Source: Palsa-147 sp963771905
GTDB lineage: Bacteria; Acidobacteriota; Terriglobia; Acidiferrales; UBA7541
Assembly: GCA_963771905.1 (NCBI GenBank)
Contig: CAVYVI010000011.1
Location: 1 to 64,000, forward strand
Direction: 5' to 3'
DNA: 64,000 nucleotides
The notes under the pieces are model-generated. The model did no database searches, was not told where the DNA came from, and saw only the letters and a list, made by a program, of their open reading frames with translations. Both the position numbers and the translations under genes were made by a program. Shown in pieces: positions 1 to 8,411 of this stretch; the first letter of the stretch is position 1; each line of letters opens with the position of its first letter.

Positions 1-1
1 T

Positions 2-874
2 GCGGTTCGCCTCCGCGCAGCATCGCTCGATGCCAATGCATATGAAGAGGACACCGTGCGCGCAGTGCCGTTGCGATTCTTCACACGCGGCGCGCCGTAT
101 CGACTCTTCGGAATCGTGCCGTGCCATTGGCACCTTTTCGGCGCGGAGGGCGTTCGGGCCTACCTGCTCGGCACCGACGGATTCGGACGCGATCAGCTCT
201 CGCGCATTCTGTACGGCGCCCAGATTTCCTTGCTCGCGGGTGCGTTGGCCGCCGGTCTCGCTCTGTCAATTGGTTTGGGCATCGGCGCGGCGGCCGGCTA
301 CTACGGCGGCTGGAGAGACGAAGTCCTCATGCGCCTCGCGGAGTTGTTTCTCGCGCTTCCCTGGCTGTACTTATTGTTTGCTCTTCGCGCGTTCTTGCCT
401 CTCACCGTCAGTCCGCTCCAAGCATTTCTCCTCGTCGTTGTTGTCATCGGTGCGGTTGGCTGGGCGCGCCCCGCGCGATTGGTCCGCGGCTTGGCGCTGA
501 GCGCCCGGGAACGCGATTTTGTGCGAGCCTCGCGCGGTTTCGGCGCAACCGACGCCCACATTCTCCGCCGTCACATTCTCCCGCAGACTTCGAGCGTCGT
601 TCTGACGCAAGCGGCCATTCTCGTGCCGCAATACGTTCTTGCCGAAGTTACGCTCTCCTTCTTGGGACTTGGCGTTCCCGAGCCTGTCCCGAGCTGGGGA
701 AACTTGCTCGCCAATCTCCAGCAGTACAGCGTCCTCGTCTCGTATTGGTGGATGTATTTGCCCGCGCTCGCGATGATGCCGTTTTTTCTCGGCTATCTCG
801 CCCTTGCGAATTCTTTGCAGGAGAGGCTCGGCACGCCCATCGCGCAATCCGAACAGAACGGAATGCGATTGTGA
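2..874 (+). CDS. Oligopeptide ABC transporter permease, DppC-like (5' end outside window)
   Basis: The frame is open to the window edge, so the true start lies upstream; a GTG at 56 is internal. The visible part has the extracytoplasmic loop ending GTDGFGRDQ, typical of DppC/OppC, and then about five membrane segments. The cytoplasmic EAA loop (ERDFVRASRGFGATDAHILRRHILPQ region, near nt 510-590) is where the ATPase docks. The protein ends in a TGA that overlaps the GTG of the binding-protein gene by 4 bp, so the two are translationally coupled. It is an inner-membrane subunit for peptide or nickel uptake; the substrate cannot be told from sequence. Confidence 0.9.
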   Translation, partial: AVRLRAASLDANAYEEDTVRAVPLRFFTRGAPYRLFGIVPCHWHLFGAEGVRAYLLGTDGFGRDQLSRILYGAQISLLAGALAAGLALSIGLGIGAAAGYYGGWRDEVLMRLAELFLALPWLYLLFALRAFLPLTVSPLQAFLLVVVVIGAVGWARPARLVRGLALSARERDFVRASRGFGATDAHILRRHILPQTSSVVLTQAAILVPQYVLAEVTLSFLGLGVPEPVPSWGNLLANLQQYSVLVSYWWMYLPALAMMPFFLGYLALANSLQERLGTPIAQSEQNGMRL

Positions 875-2658
875 GAACGAACGGAACCAGTTCACGGCGC
901 CCGTGGACCTGGCTCGCATCCCCTCTTCTATTGGCCTGGCCGATCGCTCATGCTGCCTCTGTGCGTCCACCGCAGAGCTCCCCGCACGAAGAATTGATGA
1001 TCGATTCCGGCGACATCGGCCAATACGGCGGCCGCCTCGTCGTATCCTTGCGCGCCGAACCGAAGACGCTCAATCCGCTCCTCGCCATCGATGCTCCGTC
1101 GCGCACCGTTATCGCTGCTCTGCAAGCCGATTTGGTCCACATCAATCGCGCCACGCAACTGACCGAACCCGCGCTCGCCAAATCCTGGAGCGTTTCGTCA
1201 GACGGCCTTCGTTACACCTTGAAGCTGCGCTCAGGACTTCGATTCTCGGACGGCCACTCGCTCGACGCCGACGATGTGCTCTTCAGCTTCCGCGTGTATC
1301 TCGACGAAAATGTGCATGCGTCGCAGCGCGACCTTCTCATCGTCGGCGGAAAACCCATCGCCATCCGCAAAATCGATGCAAGCACCCTCGTCTTTGAATT
1401 GGCCAAGCCCTACGGTGCGGGCGAGCGCCTCTTCGATGGCCTCGCGATTTTGCCGCGCCATCTCCTTGAAAAATCCTACGACGAAGGCAAGCTGGGCCAG
1501 ATTTGGACGTTGTCGACGCCCGCGAATGAGATGGCCGGTCTTGGCCCGTTCCGCGTGAAAGAATACGTCCCGGGCCAGCGCCTCGTCCTCGAACGCAATC
1601 CTTTCTATTGGAAATCGAACACAAAAGGGCATCGCCTGCCCTATCTCGACGAACTCGTCTTTCTCTTCGTGCCCAGCGCCGACGCGCAGGTGTTGCGATT
1701 CCAATCCGGCGAGACCGACATGATCAGTCCCGTCGGCGCCGAAAATTTCTCGGTATTGTCCCGCCAGTCTCGCGGCCTCACGATGACCGATGCCGGTCCC
1801 GGCCTCGAATATAATTTTCTTTTCTTCAATCTGAATGATCTCGGCAAAAAAGCGTCTCCCCCCATGGCGCGAAAACAGAAGTGGTTCCGCGACGTCAAGT
1901 TTCGCCAGGCCGTTTCCTCGGCCGTGGATCGCGAAGCGATCGTCCGGCTCGTCTATCAGGGTCGCGGCGCGGCGCTCTGGGGACCGGTTACGCCCGGAGA
2001 TCCCCGTTGGGTCGACGCGGCAATCGCTCATCCACCGCGTTCTCTCGACCGCGCGCGCGAGCTTCTCCGCGACGCCGGCTTCTCCTGGAAGACGGACTCC
2101 GATGGAGATCCATCGCTTGTCGATGCGGACGGCACGCCTGTCGAATTTTCCATCGTGACAAGCTCCTCGAATTCCGATCGCCTGAAGATGGCCACGCTCA
2201 TTCAGGACGATTTGAAGCAGCTCGGGATGCGCGTCGCACTGGTCCCTCTCGAATTTCGCTCGCTCCTCGATCGCGTCATGCAAACGAAAGACTACGATGC
2301 CTGCGTCCTTGGCCTGGCAAGCTATGACGCGGATCCAAATTCCGATATCAACGTTTGGCTCTCGGGCGGCGGCACGCATCTCTGGAGCCCCGCTGAGGCG
2401 CATCCCATGACTTCATGGGAGGCGGAGATCGACAGCCTGATGGAAAAGCAGCTCACCGCGCGAAACTTCGAAGAGCGAAAACGCCTCTTCGATCGCGTTC
2501 AGGTACTCCTTGCCGAAAACCAGCCGATGATTTTTCTCGCCACACCCGACATTCTCGCCGGCGCGAAAGATACGATCGGAAATTTTCATCCCGCGGTTCT
2601 TGAGCCATACATTCTCTGGAACGTCGAGCAACTGTATCTGCGGAAGTCCGCCCAATGA
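871..2658 (+). CDS. Peptide ABC transporter substrate-binding protein (SBP_bac_5 family)
   Basis: A 595-residue protein read from the GTG that overlaps the permease stop (GTGA). The open frame extends far upstream, but only this start gives a signal peptide: charged n-region, hydrophobic WLASPLLLAWPIAHA, then AS. The mature protein has the family signatures EPKTLNPL near its start and a YTLKLRSGLRFSDG..DADDVLFSF block, as in DppA/OppA. No lipobox cysteine is evident, so it may be a free periplasmic protein. The stop overlaps the sigma-factor ATG by 4 bp, tying peptide binding to the downstream regulatory genes. Confidence 0.9.
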   Translation: MRTNGTSSRRPWTWLASPLLLAWPIAHAASVRPPQSSPHEELMIDSGDIGQYGGRLVVSLRAEPKTLNPLLAIDAPSRTVIAALQADLVHINRATQLTEPALAKSWSVSSDGLRYTLKLRSGLRFSDGHSLDADDVLFSFRVYLDENVHASQRDLLIVGGKPIAIRKIDASTLVFELAKPYGAGERLFDGLAILPRHLLEKSYDEGKLGQIWTLSTPANEMAGLGPFRVKEYVPGQRLVLERNPFYWKSNTKGHRLPYLDELVFLFVPSADAQVLRFQSGETDMISPVGAENFSVLSRQSRGLTMTDAGPGLEYNFLFFNLNDLGKKASPPMARKQKWFRDVKFRQAVSSAVDREAIVRLVYQGRGAALWGPVTPGDPRWVDAAIAHPPRSLDRARELLRDAGFSWKTDSDGDPSLVDADGTPVEFSIVTSSSNSDRLKMATLIQDDLKQLGMRVALVPLEFRSLLDRVMQTKDYDACVLGLASYDADPNSDINVWLSGGGTHLWSPAEAHPMTSWEAEIDSLMEKQLTARNFEERKRLFDRVQVLLAENQPMIFLATPDILAGAKDTIGNFHPAVLEPYILWNVEQLYLRKSAQ

Positions 2659-3245
2659 CTTCGGTGATGGCCCCAACTGCGAACAAGCCGCGGGCGGCGA
2701 GCGACGCAACGCTCGTCAAGGAGTGTCTTGCGGGCAGGGAAGAAGCTTGGTCGGCGCTCATCCAAAAATACAAAGCCTTGATTTATTCCATCCCCGTGAA
2801 ATTCGGCCTTCCGCCGCAGGAAGCAGCCGACGTTTTTCAGTCCACTTGCATCGAGCTGCTCGAGCGGCTCCCGGAATTGCGCGAGCCGCGGGCTTTGCCG
2901 AAATGGCTCATGCAGGTTGCGCTCCACGAATGTTATCGCTGGAAGCGCCAGCAGCAGCGTTTGGTCAGTCGTGATGACGAGCCTGCGCTGCCCGAACCGG
3001 AAACGCCCGCCGTTGCGGAATCCATTTTGCGTCAGACGCAGGAAGAGCAAATGCTTCGCGAAGCACTCGCCGCTCTCGCCCCGCGCTGCCGGCAGCTGAT
3101 CGAAATGCTTTTTTTTGAGTCGCCCGCGCGCCCATACAACGAAATCGCCGCCGCCTTGGGGCTTGCCGTGGGGTCGATCGGTTTTAACCGTCAGCAATGC
3201 ATCGAGCGGCTGCGTCGACAGCTCGACGAGATGGGATTCCAGTGA
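2655..3245 (+). CDS. ECF-type RNA polymerase sigma factor
   Basis: 196 residues. Sigma region 2 lies at about residues 28-105 (EEAWSALIQKY..., DVFQSTCIELLERL, WLMQVALHECYRWKR). The region 4 helix-turn-helix is at about 135-190 (LAPRCRQLIEMLFF...YNEIAAALGLAVGSIG..RQQCIERLRRQL). The ATG overlaps the end of the binding-protein gene (ATGA) and the stop overlaps the CHAT gene start (GTGA), so all three should share one transcript. No membrane anti-sigma factor sits beside it; the best candidate partner is the soluble zinc-finger protein at 6243. Sigma family membership is certain; its target promoters are unknown. Confidence 0.92.
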   Translation: MTSVMAPTANKPRAASDATLVKECLAGREEAWSALIQKYKALIYSIPVKFGLPPQEAADVFQSTCIELLERLPELREPRALPKWLMQVALHECYRWKRQQQRLVSRDDEPALPEPETPAVAESILRQTQEEQMLREALAALAPRCRQLIEMLFFESPARPYNEIAAALGLAVGSIGFNRQQCIERLRRQLDEMGFQ

Positions 3246-6127
3246 AATCCCCGGCCCATTCGAAAGTCCTCTCCGAAAAGCTTCTCACCGAGTTGGCGCA
3301 ATTGAAGGATGACGCCGGCCGTCGAACATTTCTGTCCCGCCACAAACACCTGGTTCGCGCCGCTACAGTCGAGCGGCTGGCTCGCGAGGTCGTGGAAAAA
3401 GTTCGCGTGAATATGAAGCTAGCTCTGCGGCTCGCCGAAGCGGCCGTCTTGATTGCGCGCCGCTTGCGCCGGAAGGAATCGCTCGCGCTCGCTCTCCGCG
3501 CCAAGGCCAACGCGCTCTATGGCGGTGGTCATAATCGCGAAGCCGTCGAGCATCACGATCAAGCTTTCAAACTCTATGAGGCGCTCGGCATCCTGAAGGA
3601 AGCCGCCCGCACCCTCAGCAGTTCCGTCCAGCCCCTCATTCTCCTGGGCGAGTACGACCGCGCCTTCGCTGCATCCGAGCGAGCGAAAGAAATTTTCACA
3701 CGCCTCGAAGACCCGTGGCGCCTCGCGCGGCTCGAAATCAATGTCGGCAACATCTTCCATCGGCAGGATCGCTTCGAGGAAGCGCTCCAGCATTACGAAA
3801 CAGCGTACGAACGCCTGTTGCCATACAAGGATGCCGAGGGAATCGCGGTTGTTCTCGGCAATATGGCCGTCTGCCTCATCAGCCTGAACGATTTTGCGCG
3901 CGCTCTCGACATCTACCGCAAGGCCCGCGTCGTCGCGGAACAAAACGGAATGCCCTTGCTCGTTGCCCAGGCCGATTACAACGTCGCCTACCTCTATTAT
4001 CTTCGCGGGGAATACAGCCGCGCGATCGAAATGCTCTATGCGGCGCGCCGCGCATGTGAAGCCACCGGCGACGCCTACCATTTCGCCCTTTGCCATCTCG
4101 ATCTCTCCGACGTTTATCTCGAGCTGAATCTCAGCGAAGAGGCGCGGGAAATGGCCCACGAGGGCTACTCGCGATTCCAGAAACTCGGGATGCAGTACGA
4201 AGCCGCGAAGACGCTGGCGAACGAAGCGATTGCCTACGGCCAGCAGGGGAAAACGGCGCTCGCCCTCGAACGCTTCGCCCAGGCGCGCGAAATGTTCGCT
4301 CAGGAAAAAAATCTCGTCTGGCCGTGGCTGCTCGACCTCTATCAGTCGCTCCTCCTGTTTCACGAGGGGCGCCACTTTGAAGCCCGCCGTCTCTGCGTGG
4401 CCGCCGCCGAATTCTTCGATCGAACCTTGCTCATCGGCAAAGCTGTTCTCGCGCGTCTCCTCCTCTCGCGCATTGCGCTTCAGCTCGGCGATCCGTCGGG
4501 TGCGCAAAGTGAAGCCGATGCGGCCGTCGCCCGGCTCCCCCACGTTCAATCGCCGGCGCTGATCTACGAAACGCAGCTTGTCGTGGGCCAGCTCGCAGCG
4601 GCGCGCGGCGACGTGCGCGGCGCATACGCCGCCTATCAGGAAGCGCGCAAGGCTTTGGAATCGCTGCGCACTCAATTACAGGGCGAAGAGCTGAAAATCT
4701 CTTTTGCCAAAAATCGCCTTCAAGTCTACGAGTCGCTTGTGGATTTGTATCTTACGGGCGAAGCGCCGGTCTCCACGACGGAAGTCTTCGGTTACATGGA
4801 AGCCGCGAAATCGCGCAGCATGACCGAAATGATTTTTCAGAGTGGCCAGAGTCTGCCAACGGGCGATCCGGGACAAAGCGGGTTGGTGCGCCGCATTCGG
4901 GATTTGCGCGAAGACCTGAATTGGTATTACCACCGCATCGAGCTGGAACAGTTGCGTCCCGAGGAGAATTCGCGCGAGCGCGTCGCCCGCCTGCAGGAGC
5001 AGGCGCAATCGCGCGAGAACGAATTGCTTCGGACGCTCCGTGAGTTGCCTGCGCATGAGCGGGAGAATGCAACGCTCGAAGCTCCCGCAGATATTTCGCT
5101 CGAGAAAGTCCAGGCCAGCCTCCCGCGGGACACCACGCTCGTCGAATACTACTCGGCCGGCGATTGCGTGATCGCGGCTGTCGTAACGCGCGACTCGATC
5201 GACATTCTTCCGGTCACGGTGGCCTCGCGCATCGCACAGTATCTCCATCTGTTGCGATTCCAACTCGCGAAATTCCGAATGGGCGCCGCTTACGTTCAGC
5301 GCTTCGAACAGCCTTTGCTGCGCGCCACGCAAAACCATTTGGAATCGCTCTATGCGGAACTCATTGCGCCGCTCCGTTCACGCCTGAATGGAAAGCATCT
5401 GGTTCTTGTTCCGCACGGGCCGATGCACTTTCTCCCGTTCCACGCGCTCCGGAACGGCGAGGAATATCTCTGCGACGCGTTTACGATTTCCTACGCGCCA
5501 AGCGGAACGGTGTTCGCATTGACTCAGCAAAAGTCCTCGAACGCAAACTCCGCGTCCTTGGTCCTAGGCGTTCCCGACGCACGCGCGCCGCAAATCCTCG
5601 CGGAAGTCGAGGCTGTCGCGGATTTGCTGCCGCAGGCCGAGCTCTTGGTCGGCGAGCACGCAAACTCCGCTGCGCTTCGCGACAAAGGTCCTCAAGTCGG
5701 TCTTCTCCACATCGCCACCCACGGCCGCTACCGCCAGGACAACCCAATGTTTTCCGGCTTACGTTTGGGTGATGGATATTTGAGTTTGTACGATCTCTAT
5801 CAGCTTCGGCTCGGCGCGAGCCTCGTCACGTTGAGTGGCTGCGCAACCGGCATGAACGTCATCGCCGCGGGCGACGAACTTCTCGGCCTCCAGCGCGGGC
5901 TCTTCTGCGCGGGCGCGACTTCACTTCTGCTTTCGTTGTGGGATGTCCACGACCGCACCACCGCCGAGCTCATGAAAATTTTCTACCAGCGCCTCATCGA
6001 GACCCGCGACATGGCGGGTTCATTGCAGACTGCCATGCGTCAGATCCGCGAGCAAAATCCCCACCCCTACTTCTGGGCACCCTTCACATTAGTCGGCAAA
6101 CTCACTGATTCCACACGCTTTAATTAA
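3242..6127 (+). CDS. TPR-CHAT protein (caspase-like cysteine protease fold)
   Basis: 961 residues from the GTG overlapping the sigma stop; an earlier in-frame codon at 3197 would lie inside the sigma gene. Residues about 50-480 are helical tetratricopeptide-type repeats (for example RQDRFEEALQHYETAYERL, RGEYSRAIEMLYAARRA). A coiled-coil linker follows, then a C-terminal CHAT domain from about 700. The catalytic pair is present: His827 in HIATHGRY and Cys867 in TLSGCATG, so the protease should be active. In the family, TPRs sense or bind partners and CHAT cleaves a specific substrate. Coupling to a sigma factor and a zinc-finger protein suggests regulated proteolysis controlling transcription (inference). 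About 115 bp separate it from the next gene. Confidence 0.93.
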   Translation: MKSPAHSKVLSEKLLTELAQLKDDAGRRTFLSRHKHLVRAATVERLAREVVEKVRVNMKLALRLAEAAVLIARRLRRKESLALALRAKANALYGGGHNREAVEHHDQAFKLYEALGILKEAARTLSSSVQPLILLGEYDRAFAASERAKEIFTRLEDPWRLARLEINVGNIFHRQDRFEEALQHYETAYERLLPYKDAEGIAVVLGNMAVCLISLNDFARALDIYRKARVVAEQNGMPLLVAQADYNVAYLYYLRGEYSRAIEMLYAARRACEATGDAYHFALCHLDLSDVYLELNLSEEAREMAHEGYSRFQKLGMQYEAAKTLANEAIAYGQQGKTALALERFAQAREMFAQEKNLVWPWLLDLYQSLLLFHEGRHFEARRLCVAAAEFFDRTLLIGKAVLARLLLSRIALQLGDPSGAQSEADAAVARLPHVQSPALIYETQLVVGQLAAARGDVRGAYAAYQEARKALESLRTQLQGEELKISFAKNRLQVYESLVDLYLTGEAPVSTTEVFGYMEAAKSRSMTEMIFQSGQSLPTGDPGQSGLVRRIRDLREDLNWYYHRIELEQLRPEENSRERVARLQEQAQSRENELLRTLRELPAHERENATLEAPADISLEKVQASLPRDTTLVEYYSAGDCVIAAVVTRDSIDILPVTVASRIAQYLHLLRFQLAKFRMGAAYVQRFEQPLLRATQNHLESLYAELIAPLRSRLNGKHLVLVPHGPMHFLPFHALRNGEEYLCDAFTISYAPSGTVFALTQQKSSNANSASLVLGVPDARAPQILAEVEAVADLLPQAELLVGEHANSAALRDKGPQVGLLHIATHGRYRQDNPMFSGLRLGDGYLSLYDLYQLRLGASLVTLSGCATGMNVIAAGDELLGLQRGLFCAGATSLLLSLWDVHDRTTAELMKIFYQRLIETRDMAGSLQTAMRQIREQNPHPYFWAPFTLVGKLTDSTRFN

Positions 6128-6242
6128 ATTCATCTTTCCCCCTATTTTTTGACCTCGAGATTCCCCTTATTCAACGGGTGATGGATTTACGCGGTCGCCG
6201 GGAAGCGGCCGAAAGCGAGAACCAAATGATTGGGGGACATCG

Positions 6243-6896
6243 ATGAAGCACTTTAGCTCGGAAGAATGGATTGATTTCGCAAATAAGGTGGTTTCGGGCA
6301 GCAAACGAGCCGATATGCAAAAGCACCTACAAACCGGCTGCAAGCGCTGCGCGAAAGCCGCGGCACTTTGGCAGAAAGTTCGCCGGTCGGCGGAAAATGA
6401 AGCGAACTATCAGCCTCCCGCCGACGCGCTCCACATGGTCGAAGCCGCTTACGCGGCGAAGCATGCGGCGAGCGGCCGGAGGGAAGCGCGCGGAATCATC
6501 GAATTGCTCTTCGACAGTTTTCTTCAGCCTGCCGTCGCAGGTGCACGCTCCGCCCGTTCCGCCGCGCGCCAGCTTCTCTATCGTGCCGATCCCTATCATG
6601 TCGATCTGCACATCGAAGCGAAGCCCGGCACAAGCCACGTTGTCGTGACGGGCCAGCTCCTGGATACAAATCAGCCCGAACACATCGCGCGCAACGTTGA
6701 GATTTTGCTCTCCAGTGGCGCCGAGAAAGTGGCCCGTATCTCCACGAATGAATTCGGCGAGTTTCGCGGAGAGATCGAGAACAAGGGCGAGTTAAAGCTC
6801 TCGTTCGCGGGCCCGGGCGAGAAACGCATCGTTCTCACGATGCAGGACGCCTTGGATCCCGCGCCCGGACATCCGCGCTCTGGGGCTTGGCGATGA
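6243..6896 (+). CDS. Soluble zinc-finger protein with C-terminal beta domain, anti-sigma-like
   Basis: 217 residues. The N-terminus carries His28-x4-Cys33-x2-Cys36 (HLQTGCKRC) followed by a helix with Trp, which resembles the zinc-binding anti-sigma (zf-HC2) fold. Unlike typical anti-sigma factors it has no membrane helix. A basic Ala/Arg-rich linker (about residues 75-115) leads to a beta-rich C-terminal domain like carboxypeptidase-regulatory or Ig-like folds (HVVVTGQLLDTN..., NEFGEFRGEIENKGELKLSF). Its position after sigma and CHAT makes it a candidate sigma inhibitor and CHAT substrate; both roles are inferred. Its TGA overlaps an ATG at 6893. Confidence 0.75.
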   Translation: MKHFSSEEWIDFANKVVSGSKRADMQKHLQTGCKRCAKAAALWQKVRRSAENEANYQPPADALHMVEAAYAAKHAASGRREARGIIELLFDSFLQPAVAGARSARSAARQLLYRADPYHVDLHIEAKPGTSHVVVTGQLLDTNQPEHIARNVEILLSSGAEKVARISTNEFGEFRGEIENKGELKLSFAGPGEKRIVLTMQDALDPAPGHPRSGAWR

Positions 6897-7075
6897 ACCG
6901 AAGCCATCTCTTCGCCGGTACGAAAGTACCAAAGCCGGATGGGACTCTCGGTCACTTGGAAAGATGCACTCGTACCATTGGCGCATCGGGATCACCCCGC
7001 GAAGCTATGGGGGTTGCCGAAGTGCCTCTGGACGCGTCATCGACGAAAGACCCTGGGAGGGTATCGACCATATGA
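6893..7075 (+). CDS. Possible 60-residue small protein (uncertain)
   Basis: An ATG overlaps the zinc-finger gene stop (ATGA at 6893-6896) and the frame ends in a TGA overlapping the subtilase ATG (ATGA at 7072-7075), so both ends look translationally coupled. The 60-residue product (MNRSHLFAGTKVPKPDG... to ...DPGRVSTI) matches nothing I recognise, has no membrane segment and has weak third-position GC bias. The same DNA can fold into several hairpins, so this may instead be a structured leader. The exact double overlap is the only positive evidence. Confidence 0.25.
   Translation: MNRSHLFAGTKVPKPDGTLGHLERCTRTIGASGSPREAMGVAEVPLDASSTKDPGRVSTI
6917..7024 (+). promoter_or_regulatory. Structured leader upstream of the subtilase, possible riboswitch-like element
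   Basis: Several stems can be drawn. GGTAC-GAAA-GTACC at 6917-6930 is a perfect 5-bp stem with a GNRA tetraloop. CACTT 6953-6957 pairs with AAGTG 7020-7024 around an inner GATGC 6963-6967 / GCATC 6983-6987. CCCC 6995-6998 faces GGGG 7009-7012. The pieces GAAA loop, CAAAGCC and GGGTTGCCGAAG recall parts of the c-di-GMP-I (GEMM) riboswitch. The conserved GCAAACC strand is missing and the third helix does not pair properly. The subtilase ribosome-binding site (GGGAGG, 7055-7060) lies just downstream. Confidence 0.35.
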
Positions 7076-8385
7076 AACATCGAATTTGGCTTCTCATCGC
7101 ACTCATCACGATGATCTTCGTCGGCGCGCAGCCCGCCGCGGCGCAGCAGCGGCTCATCGTCCGCACGACTAAACTTCCGCTCTTGCAACAAGCGTGCTTG
7201 CTTAATAGCTGCAAGGTGACTCAAAATTTGGATGGCACGCTGAACCAACTCTTTCTGGTCACCGTGCCGAATGGTTTGCCGCTGCAAATAATCGCCGACA
7301 TTCTTGATCTCGTTCCGGGCGTCCTGGATGTGGAAGTCGATCTTGTCCGCCAGATTTTGCCTGGAGAAGCGGAAACCAACAGCGTTTCGCCGTCCCTATC
7401 CCAGCAGAATCCGATGAGCTATTACGGGTCTTCGGTGTGGACGGGCTACGCGCAACAGCCCGCTACTTCGATCATCCAGCTCGGAAATGCCCGGAACCAA
7501 TTCCAGATGACCGGCTCCGGAATTATCGCCGACATCGACACCGGCGTGGATTTTTCTCATCCGGTGCTCAAGGGAGTTCTTCTTCCCGGATATGATTTCA
7601 CACGGAATCAGCTCTACGGGAACGAAATGGCCGACGTGGCAGGATTGCCGGCCGCCGAGCAATGCTCCCAGTGCCAGCCGGCGGAGGTGAACCAGTCCAC
7701 CGCGGCCGTCTTGGACCAATCGACCGCTGCTGTTCTTGATTCCCCAAATTATGCGGCCTTCGGACATGGCACGATGGCGATGGGTGTCCTTCACCTGATC
7801 GCTCCCACCGCCCAACTGATGCCGCTGAAGGCATTCAGCGCGAACGGCGACGCATACACTTCCAATATTATTCGCGGGATTTATTACGCCGTTCAGAATC
7901 ACGCCAACGTGATCAATATGAGTTTCGATTTTACGAGTTCTTCGAACGAAGTGGCCACGGCCATCAAGTATGCCGGAAACAACAACGTGATCTGCGTAGC
8001 TTCTGCCGGCAACGACGGCAAGCAAGAAACCGTATATCCCGCGGCGCTGCCCAATGTGATGGGAGTTGCGTCCACCACCGATCAGGATACCCGCTCGACT
8101 TTCTCGAATTATGGCCCGCATGTCTGGGTGGCCGCTCCCGGCGAAGACATCGTTACGACCTATCCTTACGACACGTACGCTTCGACTTCGGGCACATCCT
8201 TCAGTGCGCCGATGGTTTCCGGCACAGCGTCCTTGATTCTGCAGATGGACAGCCATGCGAATCAGTTGAACGCCGCGACTGCAATCGGACGCGGTGCCAA
8301 GCCATTGACTCCGAGTCTCGGTAACGGACTTCTCGACGTGTTCGGGGCCCTCTCGTACGAGCAAGTCTTGGACGTTGTACGGTAG
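7072..8385 (+). CDS. Secreted S8 family (subtilisin-like) serine peptidase
   Basis: 437 residues from an ATG preceded by GGGAGG 11 nt upstream; the open frame continues upstream but this start gives a clean signal peptide (MKHRIWLLIALITMIF...PAAAQ). An N-terminal prodomain-like region (residues about 25-110) precedes the catalytic domain. The catalytic set is complete: Asp156 (DIDTG), His232 (FGHGT), oxyanion Asn314 (SAGND) and Ser376 (GTSFSAP). Between Asp and His sits an insert with a CSQC motif and two tandem QSTAAVLD units, a pattern I recognise from acidobacterial S8 peptidases. It is probably exported and self-processed. It is the last protease gene of the sigma/CHAT locus. Confidence 0.93.
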   Translation: MKHRIWLLIALITMIFVGAQPAAAQQRLIVRTTKLPLLQQACLLNSCKVTQNLDGTLNQLFLVTVPNGLPLQIIADILDLVPGVLDVEVDLVRQILPGEAETNSVSPSLSQQNPMSYYGSSVWTGYAQQPATSIIQLGNARNQFQMTGSGIIADIDTGVDFSHPVLKGVLLPGYDFTRNQLYGNEMADVAGLPAAEQCSQCQPAEVNQSTAAVLDQSTAAVLDSPNYAAFGHGTMAMGVLHLIAPTAQLMPLKAFSANGDAYTSNIIRGIYYAVQNHANVINMSFDFTSSSNEVATAIKYAGNNNVICVASAGNDGKQETVYPAALPNVMGVASTTDQDTRSTFSNYGPHVWVAAPGEDIVTTYPYDTYASTSGTSFSAPMVSGTASLILQMDSHANQLNAATAIGRGAKPLTPSLGNGLLDVFGALSYEQVLDVVR

Positions 8386-8411
8386 CCTCGGCAGTCCACG
8401 GAGACCCGCTC

